Source of the DNA: Marinobacter sp. F4218 | GTDB taxonomy: Bacteria > Pseudomonadota > Gammaproteobacteria > Pseudomonadales > Oleiphilaceae | Assembly (NCBI RefSeq): GCF_019443085.1 | Contig: NZ_JAHZIL010000003.1 | Coordinates: forward strand, 1,674,001 to 1,738,000 | Reading direction: 5' to 3' | DNA length: 64,000 bases | Shown: positions 8,870 to 18,793 of the stretch, in pieces | How the letters are laid out: each line of letters begins with the position of its first letter | How positions within the stretch are numbered: position 1 is the first letter of the stretch | Notes under the pieces: generated by a model | What the model was told of the DNA's origin: nothing | Databases searched by the model: none | Seen by the model: only the letters and a program-made list of their open reading frames with translations | Position numbers and translations under genes: made by a program

Positions 8870-11800
8870 CTAGCTGGCCTTCCAGTCGTGATACCAGTGC
8901 GTGAATTCATTTGCAGCCAGGGGCGGGCAGATATGAAACCCCTGGAAGTCCCGGCAGCCAGCTGATTGCAGCGTGGTCAGTATTCCGGCGTTCTCAATCC
9001 CCTCGGCAACCACCTGAAAGCCCAGCGTTAACCCCATCGACACGATGCCGTTTACCACGGCCAGCTGAACCGCATCACTGGCGTTCGATTTACTGAATTT
9101 CTGGTCCATCTTGAGGGTATCCGGCGCCAGTTCCACCAGGTGGTTGAGGTTGGACTCTTCCCTGCCAAAGTGATCAAGCGCCAGTTTGAAACCCACCGAC
9201 CGGAGCTTTTTGAATAGCTGCAAAATGTCCGTGTCGTCGCCCTTGAACAGATCGCACGCCGAGATCTCAATCTGCAGTGAGCTTGGGGGCAGCCCGTTTT
9301 CGGCAGCCGACCGCATCAATCGGCGCACCAACTGAGCCTGCCGGCATTGCATGGGAGAGACATTAATGGACAGCGTAATCGGCGGCATGCCCTCATCCCC
9401 CCACACCCTCAACTGGTGGCAGGCCTCGTTGATTATCCAGTCTCCGAGCTTTTCCATCAGGCCGCATTGCTCGGCAACCGGGAGAAAATCTTTCGGCCCG
9501 AAGCTGCTGCCCGGCCAGCGGATAAGCGCCTCGACACCGGTCAGTTGCCCGTTCTGAAGATCGACCACAGGCTGGTAATGGAGCTCGAACTCGCCTCTCG
9601 AAAACGCGCCCTTGAAGCGATGCTCGATTCGCCGGACCTGCTGCTCGTGTTGATTGGCCTGCTTCTCACAAAACTGAATCTGCCCGGGACCCGCAAGCTT
9701 GGCCAGATACATGGCCTGGTCAGCTGCACGGGTCAATTGATCGGGGGTTTTGCCATCCTCGGGGTAAAGCGCAATGCCAATGCTCGGTGTGGTGTGCAGT
9801 ACCAGGCCGTCCACCCGGTAAGGCCGGGACAGGACTTTAACCAGGTGCCGGGCAACCTTCGCCGCATCGGAAGGAGACTGGAGATGGGACAGCGCAGCCA
9901 GGAATTCATCGCCGCCGATACGGCCTACGGAATCCTCTTCGCGTACCCCCTCCCTGAGCCTGCGGGCGACTTCGGCAAGCACGGCGTCACCTATCGCATG
10001 CCCGTGTTCATCGTTGATCGGTTTGAAGCGATCCATGTCGATGAACAGCACCGCCATGTGCGAGTGCGCCCGCTCTGCGCCAGCAATCAGTCGCTCCTCA
10101 AACTCGTAGATCAGCGTGCGGTTGGGGAGATCCGTCAGATCGTCATGCTGCGCCTTCTCAACGGCCAGCCTGCGTGAACGCCCGGAGCTCAATCGCAGCT
10201 GGACCCGGGCGATCAGCTCCGCGACGGAGAAAGGTTTGACCAGATAATCGTCAGCACCGGAGCTCAGGCCTCTCACCCGAGCGTTCTCATCAGCTTGGGC
10301 AGACAGCAGGATGACCGGCAATCGAGTCGTGGTCTCGGATGCCCGAATCGCCTCAAGGAGCTCAAATCCGTTCATTTTAGGAAGCATGAGATCACTGATG
10401 AGAAGGTCAGGCGGGTCTGTTCGGATCGCCTCCAACGCCTGCTCACCGTTCGCCAGGGTTTCTACCTGACAGTAGGGGGAGAGGATATCGTAAAGGTACC
10501 GACGCATATCGGCGGTATCGTCGACGACAAGCACACGGGCGCTCGTCGCCTCGCCATCGTATTCCCGCGATTTTGAAGCCGGCGTTACGTCAATTCCTAA
10601 CCACTGCATAGCTTCAGCGATGTAGGCCTGGCCGGCCAGGCTTGCGTCATAGGGCAGTGCGCCGGTCACCTGATCTTCGGGCAGATGGGCTTTTCCCCGC
10701 GGAACGCTGACGGTAAATCGGGACCCCCGATCCGGCGTGCTGTCCGCGGTAATGGTACCGGTATGCAGGTTCACCAACTCCCTGACCAGCGCAAGGCCAA
10801 TTCCGCTGCCCCCGTAGGTTCTGCTGGCAACGTTTGGTGCCCGGTGGAACCGCTCGAAAATTTTGGGCAGCTCATTCTCGGCAATGCCGATACCGGTATC
10901 CTCCACCGTCAACTCAATATGGTCCGCCTGCCAAACCAATCGAAGCGTCACACGGCCACGAAGTGTGAACTTGAAGGCATTGGACAGCAGATTGAGAACA
11001 ATCTTCTCCCACATGCCGATATCCACGTACGCCGGTTCCGGCGCGTCAGGGCAGTCAATGTCAAACTCGACACCGGCCATCTCGAACGCAGATTCGAACA
11101 TGCTTGCGATCTCGCGGGTAACTCTGGGAAGGTCGACGGGGGCGTAGCTGGGCTGGGCGCGGCCAGCTTCGATCTGGGCAAAGTCCAGTAACGAATTCAC
11201 CAGCTTCATCAACCGAAGGGCATTTCGATGCACAATTTCAAGGCGACGACGATCCCCCTTGTTCAGACTGCGCCCCCGGGCTTTGAGCGTTTCCGACACG
11301 GGCCCGAGCAGTAACGTCAGGGGCGTGCGCAATTCGTGGCTGATGTGCGTGAAGAAGGTGGTTTTTACGCGATCCAGCTCCTCCAGCGCCTCAGTCTGAA
11401 GACGCACACGCTCATAGGAAAGCGCGTGGGACAATTCTTTCTCAACGGTGTAGCGCAGCATGTCGAAGAAATTCCGGTACGCCGTGTCCAATCGTCGGCG
11501 GGCGCTGACGCCAGCAATCAGTACCGCGTTCGGGACATCGCCCTCGGCCACCGTTATCGGCATCAGAATGGCCTCCTGCACCGGCTCATCATAGGGTGAG
11601 CCAGCAATCAGCGCCCGCTTGTGCAGGTCGGTTAATTCCATGCTGTCGCCTGAAACCAGAACCTCATCGACGGGCCAGATTGAAAGGTTGTTGCGAAGAT
11701 CGATGGCCGGAACCCGCACGTCACTGCTGGCGGCTTCCAACCCGGTTTCAGCCCGCAGGTAGGCCTCACGACCGGAGGGGTCGATGAGGTAAAACAGGGC

Positions 11801-12421
11801 AAACGGCACTTCAAGCTTGTGACCTTTCAGCGCATTGATGGCCTTGTTGATCGCGCTTTCCAGGGTGGTAGCGTCGAAAAACAGATCCGTAACCGATTGC
11901 ACCACCCGCAAACGCCGCTCACCCAGGACCTGCTGGGTAAGCTCCGTCACCGGATGAAAAACACCGGCCACGGTGCCGTCGTCGTCGAAAATCGGGCTGA
12001 AATTCGAGGTGAAGAAAGCCTCTTCCAGATAGCCGGCCCGGTCCAGAAACACGCGCCGGTTGACGAGGCGCGAAGGCTCGCCACTGGTGGCCATTTCAAA
12101 CGCGTCATCCACAAGGTGCCAGATTGAGTCCCACATCTCGCGGAAGTCCTGCCCCATGGACTCTGGATGCTTGTCGCCGCAGAAGGCCCGGTAACTGTCG
12201 TTATAAATCTGAACGCGGTGAGGCCCCCAGACCACGTTGATCGGAAAGCTGGTATTGAGGCAAAGATTCACCACCGACCGCATAATGTGCGGCCAGTTTT
12301 CTCTGGGGCCGAGCGGGGTCCTGGACCAATCCATGGACCGCACCAGCTCACCCATCTCACCGCCGCCCAGTAGCCATTCACCGCCGGGCGGTTGCGAGCG
12401 GTCAGCAGAGTCGTTTTCCAT
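8870..12421 (-). CDS. Hybrid PAS/GAF histidine kinase with receiver, GGDEF and degenerate EAL domains
   Basis: From ATG 12421 the protein has 1183 residues; the frame is open to 12601, but the extra 60 residues look non-coding. Order: PAS-like region (about 1-170), GAF-like region, HisKA with HISHELRTPL, HATPase with NLLSNAFKF and DTGIGIAENELP, a receiver (VLVVDDTADMRRY, SDLMLPKMNGFEL, DDYLVKPF), a GGDEF domain with an intact GGDEF (RIGGDEFLAAL), and an EAL domain. The EAL core keeps EALIRW but reads LQIEISACDL where a second Glu is expected and LDHFGREESNL where DDFGTGYSSL is usual, so phosphodiesterase activity is doubtful. Predicted: a cytoplasmic signalling hub that makes c-di-GMP in response to phosphorylation. 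It is divergent from the next two c-di-GMP genes. Confidence 0.9.
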   Translation of the reverse strand: MENDSADRSQPPGGEWLLGGGEMGELVRSMDWSRTPLGPRENWPHIMRSVVNLCLNTSFPINVVWGPHRVQIYNDSYRAFCGDKHPESMGQDFREMWDSIWHLVDDAFEMATSGEPSRLVNRRVFLDRAGYLEEAFFTSNFSPIFDDDGTVAGVFHPVTELTQQVLGERRLRVVQSVTDLFFDATTLESAINKAINALKGHKLEVPFALFYLIDPSGREAYLRAETGLEAASSDVRVPAIDLRNNLSIWPVDEVLVSGDSMELTDLHKRALIAGSPYDEPVQEAILMPITVAEGDVPNAVLIAGVSARRRLDTAYRNFFDMLRYTVEKELSHALSYERVRLQTEALEELDRVKTTFFTHISHELRTPLTLLLGPVSETLKARGRSLNKGDRRRLEIVHRNALRLMKLVNSLLDFAQIEAGRAQPSYAPVDLPRVTREIASMFESAFEMAGVEFDIDCPDAPEPAYVDIGMWEKIVLNLLSNAFKFTLRGRVTLRLVWQADHIELTVEDTGIGIAENELPKIFERFHRAPNVASRTYGGSGIGLALVRELVNLHTGTITADSTPDRGSRFTVSVPRGKAHLPEDQVTGALPYDASLAGQAYIAEAMQWLGIDVTPASKSREYDGEATSARVLVVDDTADMRRYLYDILSPYCQVETLANGEQALEAIRTDPPDLLISDLMLPKMNGFELLEAIRASETTTRLPVILLSAQADENARVRGLSSGADDYLVKPFSVAELIARVQLRLSSGRSRRLAVEKAQHDDLTDLPNRTLIYEFEERLIAGAERAHSHMAVLFIDMDRFKPINDEHGHAIGDAVLAEVARRLREGVREEDSVGRIGGDEFLAALSHLQSPSDAAKVARHLVKVLSRPYRVDGLVLHTTPSIGIALYPEDGKTPDQLTRAADQAMYLAKLAGPGQIQFCEKQANQHEQQVRRIEHRFKGAFSRGEFELHYQPVVDLQNGQLTGVEALIRWPGSSFGPKDFLPVAEQCGLMEKLGDWIINEACHQLRVWGDEGMPPITLSINVSPMQCRQAQLVRRLMRSAAENGLPPSSLQIEISACDLFKGDDTDILQLFKKLRSVGFKLALDHFGREESNLNHLVELAPDTLKMDQKFSKSNASDAVQLAVVNGIVSMGLTLGFQVVAEGIENAGILTTLQSAGCRDFQGFHICPPLAANEFTHWYHDWKAS

Positions 12422-12694
12422 AAAAACCCACAGGCGCAGCCTATTCCCTGAGCATAACACCTTACCTGACAGCCGCATTGCGCGCGCTGGACAGGACCTC
12501 TTAAAGGTATAGCACAGGAAACGACCACCCCCCTCGCCAATCGTCAGCACCTCGCCACCCACTCCAGGGGTCGCCGGGGCGCGTTTGCCGGAAGATTGCA
12601 CTCAGAATCAGCCTGTTAGAAATCTGTACACATTTTTCTACATGAAATCTGTTCAGTCTGGACGACCCTGGACGATAGGATTAAATATTGATCA

Positions 12695-15358
12695 ATGCTT
12701 ACAACAACAATTAGACTCCACGACCGAAAAGATGGTTGGTTGATCGTGATCCTATCGAGAACGTTGCGCTTCAGTTTAGCGGTGATGTGTTTATTGGCCT
12801 GGAACGCCGTTCAGGCGGAAACACGACCCATTGTCGTGGCCGGGGCCGCACCCATCCAGAGCCACTTCGATTACTGGGAGGACCCCGAGGGCCAAGCCGA
12901 TCTCGAGCAGGTCGTCGGTTTGCCCGACACCCAATGGCAGGCCAAGCCCTCCGGCAGCGCCACCTTTGGCATGACGCCCTCCACCTACTGGCTTCGGTTT
13001 GCCGTCACTAACCAGACCCCAGACACGCTGAACCTGATTGCCGAGCTCGCGTACTCGCAACTGGACGACGTGATCTTTCACGTATTCTCGGGTACCGAAA
13101 AGGTCCACGAATTCAGAACCGGCGATACCCGCCCATTTTATCCGAGGGAAGTTGAACACCCCAACATGTTGCTGCGGTTCGCGCTGGCCCCGGAGCAGAC
13201 AAAGACCCTGTATGTCCGGGCCGAAACCGCAGGCCCGATGATTCTGCCGCTGCGGATCTGGCGAGAAAACCAGTTCTTTGGCGCCGCCTCCAACGAGCAG
13301 AAGCTGCATTTCTTCTATTACGGCTGCCTCACCGTCATCATCCTGATCAACCTGGCGGTGTTCCTGACCCTGCGGGAGCGCCTGTATCTGTATTACGCGC
13401 TGGCCATTTCCGGCTACCTGCTGTTTTTTGCGTCCAGCAAGGGCTACAGCTTCCAGCTGCTGTATCCCGACGTCCCGTGGCTGCATGCCCGGGCCTTGCT
13501 GGCCTCGATGCCGATCCTGGCCCTGTTCTCGGTGCTGTTCTGCCGCACCTTCCTGAAGATCCGGTCCCACAGCCCCCGCCTTGATCTGGCCATGCGGGCG
13601 ATGATCTGCTTTGAAATCGTCAACTTCGCCTGTGCCATGGTGCTGGACTACAACAGCGCCATGAAGCTCTCTGCCATCTCGGCACTGGTCTTCTTCTCGC
13701 TGCTGTTCGTGGCCGGTCCCATTACCTGGGCCGCGGGCGTTCGGGCCGGCGCCTTCTTTACCCTCGCCTGGACCCCGCTGACCGTGGGCGTGCTGGCCAC
13801 CGCTGGCCGGGCGCTGGGGTTTTTCCCGGTCAACTTCATGACCGAGTACGCCATGCAGATCGGGTCCGGCCTCGAGGCCTTCATTCTGACCCTGGCACTG
13901 GCGGATCGCCTGTACCGTGAACGGGAAGAGAAGATCAAAGCCCAGGCGGACAGCCTGCGAAAAGAAATTGCCCGCAACGAGGCCCGGAACAAACTGAACG
14001 AGGCCATGACCCATGACCCGGTTACGGGCCTGCCGAACCGGAACCGGTTCGAATGGATGGTCAACCAGCAACTGGAGCGGGACCCGAGCGGCCAGTACAT
14101 GGTCGGCGTGGCGCGGATTACCCGGCTGGATGAAATCAACCGAACCCTGGGCCTGAGTCGCAGCGAACGCTTACTCCGGCGTCTGGCCGGGCAAATGACC
14201 ATGCTGGCGGGTCAGCTGCCGGTTGTGCTCGGCACCCAGGATGATCAGGGCCGGGAGGAATGCGTCTACCAGTTGTCCGGCGACTGCTTCGGGATCCTGG
14301 TCAACGCCGACAAGGCGACGGACAACTTTGCGGGGCTGAACGAGGCGCTCGGGCTGCTGTCCGAGCCTATCCTGCAGGACAATCTGGCCATTGAGCTGCA
14401 CCCGAAATTCGGGGCCGCCAGTTTCCCGGCCCAGGGCGAAAACGCGGCCCAGCTTATCCGGAATGCCCACGTTGGCATGGAGATCGCACCCCGGGGTCCG
14501 TTCGCCACCGGCCTGTATTCCCCGGCTTTTGACATCTACAGCGAAAGCCGGCTGACCCTGATGTCGGACCTCCGGGAGGCACTCCAGAACAATCAGACCG
14601 AGCTCTACTACCAACCCAAGGTGTGCCTGAACAGTGGTGAGATCGTCGGTCTGGAAGCCCTGATTCGCTGGCATCATCCCGAGCGGGGGTGGGTCTGCCC
14701 GTCGGATTTTGTGCCGCTTGCCGAAGAAACCGGGGTTATCAGGCAACTGACCCACTGGGCAATCGGCGAAGGCATCCGGGACCTGGCCGGCCTGCTCAGG
14801 GAGCACCCCTCCCTGACACTGTCGATCAACATCTCGACCCGGGACCTGGCATCGCGGGAGCTGGGCGAGCGGCTCTCTTCCGTGCTGGCCCAACACACTG
14901 TTGATGCCGAACGCCTCACCCTGGAACTCACCGAAACCGCGGCCATGGAAGACCCGGAAAAAGGCTTGCGGGCACTCAAGGCCCTGGCCGATACCGGGCT
15001 CCGGGTCTCCATCGATGACTTCGGCAGCGGCTATTCGTCGCTGTCGTACCTGAAACGGCTGCCCGCGTCGGAAATCAAACTGGACCGCTCACTGATCACC
15101 GACATCTGTGCCAGCGAAAGCTCCCGGGTGATTGTCGAAACGGCGATCAATATGGTGCACGGTCTGGGTTACAGGGTGATTGCGGAAGGCGTCGAAAACG
15201 AGGAAACCGCGCACCTGCTGCGGGAGATGGGCTGCGACAAACTGCAGGGCTTCTGGCTCTGCCATCCCCTGCCGGTAAAGGAGCTCAAGAACTGGCTGGC
15301 GGAGCACAACGAAGCCCCGGTCAGAACCAGGGCTTATTCCAGAATACTGACCAATTGA
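12695..15358 (+). CDS. 7TM-DISM sensor with degenerate GGDEF and intact EAL domain (c-di-GMP phosphodiesterase)
   Basis: An 887-residue membrane protein. A signal-anchor region ends at AVQA, followed by a periplasmic 7TMR-DISM ligand domain (about 45-200), seven transmembrane helices (about 215-400), a short coiled coil, GGDEF and EAL domains. The GGDEF core is replaced by QLSGDCFGIL, so cyclase activity is not expected. The EAL domain has EALIRWHHPERGW, LELTET and IDDFGSGYSSLSYL, with all expected catalytic acids. Predicted role: c-di-GMP degradation in response to a periplasmic carbohydrate or other ligand. A GTG at 12746 would give a tidier signal peptide than ATG 12695. It is followed by a paralogous cyclase on the same strand. 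Confidence 0.92.
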   Translation: MLTTTIRLHDRKDGWLIVILSRTLRFSLAVMCLLAWNAVQAETRPIVVAGAAPIQSHFDYWEDPEGQADLEQVVGLPDTQWQAKPSGSATFGMTPSTYWLRFAVTNQTPDTLNLIAELAYSQLDDVIFHVFSGTEKVHEFRTGDTRPFYPREVEHPNMLLRFALAPEQTKTLYVRAETAGPMILPLRIWRENQFFGAASNEQKLHFFYYGCLTVIILINLAVFLTLRERLYLYYALAISGYLLFFASSKGYSFQLLYPDVPWLHARALLASMPILALFSVLFCRTFLKIRSHSPRLDLAMRAMICFEIVNFACAMVLDYNSAMKLSAISALVFFSLLFVAGPITWAAGVRAGAFFTLAWTPLTVGVLATAGRALGFFPVNFMTEYAMQIGSGLEAFILTLALADRLYREREEKIKAQADSLRKEIARNEARNKLNEAMTHDPVTGLPNRNRFEWMVNQQLERDPSGQYMVGVARITRLDEINRTLGLSRSERLLRRLAGQMTMLAGQLPVVLGTQDDQGREECVYQLSGDCFGILVNADKATDNFAGLNEALGLLSEPILQDNLAIELHPKFGAASFPAQGENAAQLIRNAHVGMEIAPRGPFATGLYSPAFDIYSESRLTLMSDLREALQNNQTELYYQPKVCLNSGEIVGLEALIRWHHPERGWVCPSDFVPLAEETGVIRQLTHWAIGEGIRDLAGLLREHPSLTLSINISTRDLASRELGERLSSVLAQHTVDAERLTLELTETAAMEDPEKGLRALKALADTGLRVSIDDFGSGYSSLSYLKRLPASEIKLDRSLITDICASESSRVIVETAINMVHGLGYRVIAEGVENEETAHLLREMGCDKLQGFWLCHPLPVKELKNWLAEHNEAPVRTRAYSRILTN

Positions 15359-15516
15359 GGCTGCCCATTTTTCACTCTTGAGCCGCCAACGCTGGCCAGG
15401 CCAATTCGCTGCAGTGCCTGAGTACCTGAGTACCGGACGCGACGCCGATTCCGCCCAACCAGACTGCCGTAGACACAGCCCACCCCCCCGTTTATTCTTT
15501 TACCGGGCTTCCAGTA

Positions 15517-17361
15517 GTGACCACCATGACCAGTCAACCCTCCTTCACCCTCCGGGCCATTCTCCTACTCCTGCTTTTCTGGCTGTCCGCGACCGTGTTT
15601 GCCAATACGCCGATCACAGTGGGAGAGAACGAGCGGGGAGACCAGAAAACCGGCCACGCCCGGGTGTTGCACGACAGCCGGGGCGATCTAGACCTTGAGC
15701 AGGTGCTGTTGGCCCTGGAAGCGGGTGAATTCGGCCCACTGGCGAGTGCGGGCTCCACCGGCCTGAAAACCGGGGCCTACTGGAGCCACTTCCAGCTCCG
15801 GAACCCCTTGCCCCGGGCCCTGACACTGCATCTGGAATACGTGGACCACCAGCTCATCCAGCTGGACGCGTTCAGTCGGCCCCTCGGGGACGGCGACTTC
15901 ACAGGGGTGGCCAGCCTCTCCATGGAACGGCCGTTCTCCCACCGTTTGGTTGAACACAACCGGTTTGTCGTCCCCGTCACCCTGGCGGGCAATGAAACCC
16001 GGGAAGTACTGATTCGCTTCGGCTCCAGAGAAAGCGGGTACGCCTTTCCCAGCATGCGCATCTGGTCACCGGAACAGCTTGAGGCCCAGCAGTTGCGGGA
16101 GACCACCCTGGTCGGTTTCCTGTTCGGCGGTTTCTTCCTGATGGCCATATTTGCCCTGATCGCCGGGGTGGTCAGCGGAAAGGTGCTGTTCTTTGTTTAC
16201 TCGCTCTACGCCCTTTCGAAAATCAGCTGCTGGGCTACGATTCTTGGCTACACCCACCAGTTTTTCCTGCGCGATCAGTTCCACTGGAGCCTGATGTCGA
16301 GCAGCGGCGCACTGACCATCCTGCTGGGGCTGACGTTTGCCCGGATGTTCCTGCAAACCCGCCAGTACACCCGCCGCCTCGACTACGTCATTCTGTTCAT
16401 GACCGCCAACGCCGGCCTGCTTCTGGTTGCCGCGGTGTTCCAGATCAAAATCCTTGCCCTGGTCACCATTACCCTGGCGCTGCTGCTGTATCCGGTGGTT
16501 ATCGTGGCCGGCCTGGTCCGTTGGCGCCAGGGCCAGACCGAAGCCGCCTTCTTTTCCCTGGCCTGGAGTTTCCTGGTCATGGGGCTGTTTATGCAGGCGT
16601 TCCGGGACCTCGGGCTGGTGGAGCACACCCTGTTCAATTATTACTGGCCGCCCGTAGCCTCCTTCTCGGAAATGCTCACCATCATGTTTGCCATGGGGTT
16701 TCAGATGCGCCGGGTATACCAGGACAAGAAAAGCACCGAGCGCCAGTACCGGGAGCACCTGGAGCTTTCAAAATCCAGGCTGGAAGCGGAGGTGCGGGTT
16801 CGTACCCGGGAACTGGAACAGGCCAAACGGGCAGCCGAGCTGGAAGCCCGTACCGATCCCCTGACCGGCATCCTCAACCGCCGGAGCTTCCTGCACGATG
16901 CATCGCTCCGGCTCAAGCTGGCGCAGCGGAAACAAAAGGCCTCCTGCCTGTTCATGATTGATCTCGACCATTTCAAGCGCATCAACGACACATGCGGCCA
17001 CAGCACTGGCGACGCGGTCTTGTGCCAGTTCACCGACACCATCCGCCAGAGCATCCGGGCAACCGACGTGTTTGGGCGACTGGGTGGCGAAGAGTTCGCG
17101 CTCCTCGTGGAAGAACCGAGGGACTCTGCCCATGCCCTCGCAGAGCGCCTGCGCAACGACATTGCCGGTATCGAGATCCTCACGGGTGACAAGCCCCTGA
17201 TGCTCACCGCCAGCATCGGTCTGGCCTTCACCGAGGGCGAGGCCACCATCGAGGACCTTCTCATGCTGGCGGATGGGGCGATGTACCAGGCCAAGATGGA
17301 CGGCCGGAACCGGGTGGTTGGCACTCAAGGTTACATAAGAATTGATGATTGTTTGCGTTAA
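15517..17361 (+). CDS. 7TM-DISM diguanylate cyclase (GGEEF)
   Basis: A 614-residue membrane protein with signal peptide (cleavage after VFA), a periplasmic 7TMR-DISM domain (about 25-190), seven transmembrane helices (about 195-390), a coiled coil (residues about 400-445) and a C-terminal GGDEF domain. The active loop GRLGGEEFALLVEE and the upstream DPLTGILNRRSF and DLDHFKRIND motifs are intact, so it should synthesise c-di-GMP. It shares sensor architecture with the preceding EAL protein, from which 158 bases separate it. The two probably read related signals with opposite outputs. An in-frame ATG three codons downstream is an equally possible start. Confidence 0.93.
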   Translation: MTTMTSQPSFTLRAILLLLLFWLSATVFANTPITVGENERGDQKTGHARVLHDSRGDLDLEQVLLALEAGEFGPLASAGSTGLKTGAYWSHFQLRNPLPRALTLHLEYVDHQLIQLDAFSRPLGDGDFTGVASLSMERPFSHRLVEHNRFVVPVTLAGNETREVLIRFGSRESGYAFPSMRIWSPEQLEAQQLRETTLVGFLFGGFFLMAIFALIAGVVSGKVLFFVYSLYALSKISCWATILGYTHQFFLRDQFHWSLMSSSGALTILLGLTFARMFLQTRQYTRRLDYVILFMTANAGLLLVAAVFQIKILALVTITLALLLYPVVIVAGLVRWRQGQTEAAFFSLAWSFLVMGLFMQAFRDLGLVEHTLFNYYWPPVASFSEMLTIMFAMGFQMRRVYQDKKSTERQYREHLELSKSRLEAEVRVRTRELEQAKRAAELEARTDPLTGILNRRSFLHDASLRLKLAQRKQKASCLFMIDLDHFKRINDTCGHSTGDAVLCQFTDTIRQSIRATDVFGRLGGEEFALLVEEPRDSAHALAERLRNDIAGIEILTGDKPLMLTASIGLAFTEGEATIEDLLMLADGAMYQAKMDGRNRVVGTQGYIRIDDCLR

Positions 17362-17380
17362 CGTCGATAAATCAATGAAC

Positions 17381-17578
17381 TCAGTGAAAAAACAGAGCCG
17401 CCAGATAAATAAAAATGGTTTTAATGAAAAACCAGAAGATGAGCACGAAGATCAGGCTGATAAAAGTGAACTTGTCCTCCAGGGACAGCCAGAGCAAAAA
17501 CGCGACCAAAACACTGGCCCACACTGCAACCATGTAAGCCAACACGACCGTTTTATCTTTCATGAACAGAGAATCCAT
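17381..17578 (-). CDS. Small two-helix membrane protein, unknown function
   Basis: A 65-residue very hydrophobic protein with two predicted transmembrane helices (about residues 11-30 and 37-62) joined by a short charged turn (LSLEDKF). It converges on the diguanylate cyclase gene, with 19 bases between stops. GGACGG lies upstream of the ATG. The preceding reading frame on this strand ends only five bases before its start, suggesting a two-gene unit. I do not recognise a family. Confidence 0.5.
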   Translation of the reverse strand: MDSLFMKDKTVVLAYMVAVWASVLVAFLLWLSLEDKFTFISLIFVLIFWFFIKTIFIYLAALFFH

Positions 17579-17583
17579 GCCGT

Positions 17584-17796
17584 TTACCGTCCAGCATAGT
17601 TCTTCGCGTTCCCCTTCGCGAAACCACTGATTATTCCACCCAACCCCTTACTCGAGGCGTCAGCCTGTTTTACAGGTTCGGAGTTTGTGCCGGTACCCGC
17701 CCCACCCAAAAACCCCTTAACCCCATGATATTGATAGCTTATACCATCCCCGGCTGAGCATTTGCTTATACAGCGGTGCGGTGGCCGGACAGCCAC
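17584..17796 (-). CDS. Possible small Gly-rich protein, start uncertain
   Basis: A 70-codon frame whose C-terminal half (GLGGIISGFAKGNAKNYAGR) looks like real protein, while the N-terminal third does not. The true start is probably internal and not an obvious ATG. It ends five bases before the two-helix membrane protein gene, which is the main argument that it is genuine. No family recognised. Confidence 0.3.
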   Translation of the reverse strand: MAVRPPHRCISKCSAGDGISYQYHGVKGFLGGAGTGTNSEPVKQADASSKGLGGIISGFAKGNAKNYAGR

Positions 17797-17836
17797 CGTA
17801 ACTATCTAAAAAGGAAAGATTTTCTAGGGAGCTTTT

Positions 17837-18442
17837 ATGCACAGGATGACTGCACTGATAGCCGGGACCGTTCTGGCTGCGTCCAACGTGGTAACCGCCG
17901 CGCCGATCAATTTCACCGGCGAAATCGATTACCACAATGATGTGATCTACACCTACTTCACCCTCAATACCGACGCCAACGATGTGCGTGTGTGGACCGA
18001 TTCCTTTCAGTCCGGCACCAACTTCGACCCCATCACCGCACTATGGCAGGCGGACGGCACGCTGATCGACGAGAATGACGACAACGACAGCATTAATCCA
18101 GCGACCCAAACCAGATTTGATTCCGGTTTCTCTTTGGCCAGCCTGAGCGCGGGAGACTACATCTTTACCGTTGCCACCTACGCCAACTTTGCCAACGGCG
18201 GCATGCTGAGCAATGGTTTCAGCTACGATGGCGAAACCCCGATTGCCCTGGAATCCTGGGATCAGCCGGCCAACGACATCGACATGGGGCCTTTCTGGAG
18301 CGTCTGGCTGGATGGCGTCTCGAGCGCCAGCAACCCCAATGACCCGAGCGATCCGTCCAATCCGGTGCCCGAACCGGGCACGCTGGCACTGATAAGCCTG
18401 GGCCTGCTCGGCCTGAGCGTGAGAAAAACACGCAAAGTGTGA
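17837..18442 (+). CDS. PEP-CTERM sorting-domain protein (DVUA0089-like)
   Basis: A 201-residue secreted protein: signal peptide (first about 21 residues, ending TAA), a beta-rich middle with acidic patches (DENDDNDSINP), a low-complexity linker NPNDPSDPSNP and a C-terminal PEP-CTERM signal, VPEPGTLALISLGLLGLSV followed by RKTRK. PEP-CTERM proteins are processed by an exosortase and displayed or released with exopolysaccharide. The middle resembles the DVUA0089 family. No exosortase is in this window. A hairpin terminator follows at 18450-18469. Confidence 0.87.
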   Translation: MHRMTALIAGTVLAASNVVTAAPINFTGEIDYHNDVIYTYFTLNTDANDVRVWTDSFQSGTNFDPITALWQADGTLIDENDDNDSINPATQTRFDSGFSLASLSAGDYIFTVATYANFANGGMLSNGFSYDGETPIALESWDQPANDIDMGPFWSVWLDGVSSASNPNDPSDPSNPVPEPGTLALISLGLLGLSVRKTRKV

Positions 18443-18449
18443 ACCAGTC

Positions 18450-18469
18450 CCCCCGGCAATCCCCGGGGG
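18450..18469 (+). terminator. Terminator hairpin after the PEP-CTERM gene
   Basis: CCCCCGG pairs with CCGGGGG across a six-base loop, eight bases past the stop. The following bases are CTTAC rather than a full T-run, so efficiency may be moderate. Confidence 0.6.
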
Positions 18470-18793
18470 CTTACACGCCCCACCTGGAAAACCTGCCTCG
18501 CGGTGAAGTGATCAATTGCCTATGTATCAGCAGGTTAACACTTCCGGTGAATCATACTGGACAATCTTAAAACCGCCGATTTAGAACAAAAAAATCTGAC
18601 GATAAGCCAGAAGCTACCAAATCAACTAAGGCACCACAGCAATCCCTGCTATGTTTCCTTCGGGTATTGATTTTGGGAGTAATACCTGGTGCACAGTAAA
18701 AACAATTAAAACCATGGGACTGTCATTGCACTGATTCCACCAGAAAGCCGCGTTAGATCAGGGATGACGTCTCTAACCAACAGGGATTGCAAC
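18470..18793. other. Intergenic, about 320 bases
   Basis: Between the PEP-CTERM terminator and the LVIVD protein. It is more AT-rich than its surroundings, consistent with a promoter region, but I could not name specific -35/-10 elements. No gene or repeat seen. Confidence 0.4.

Noticed and set aside
12422..12601. N-terminal extension of the hybrid kinase to 12601
   Set aside because: The extra 60 codons are Arg/Gly/Cys-rich and not domain-like; MENDSADRSQ at 12421 fits the start of the PAS-type region better.
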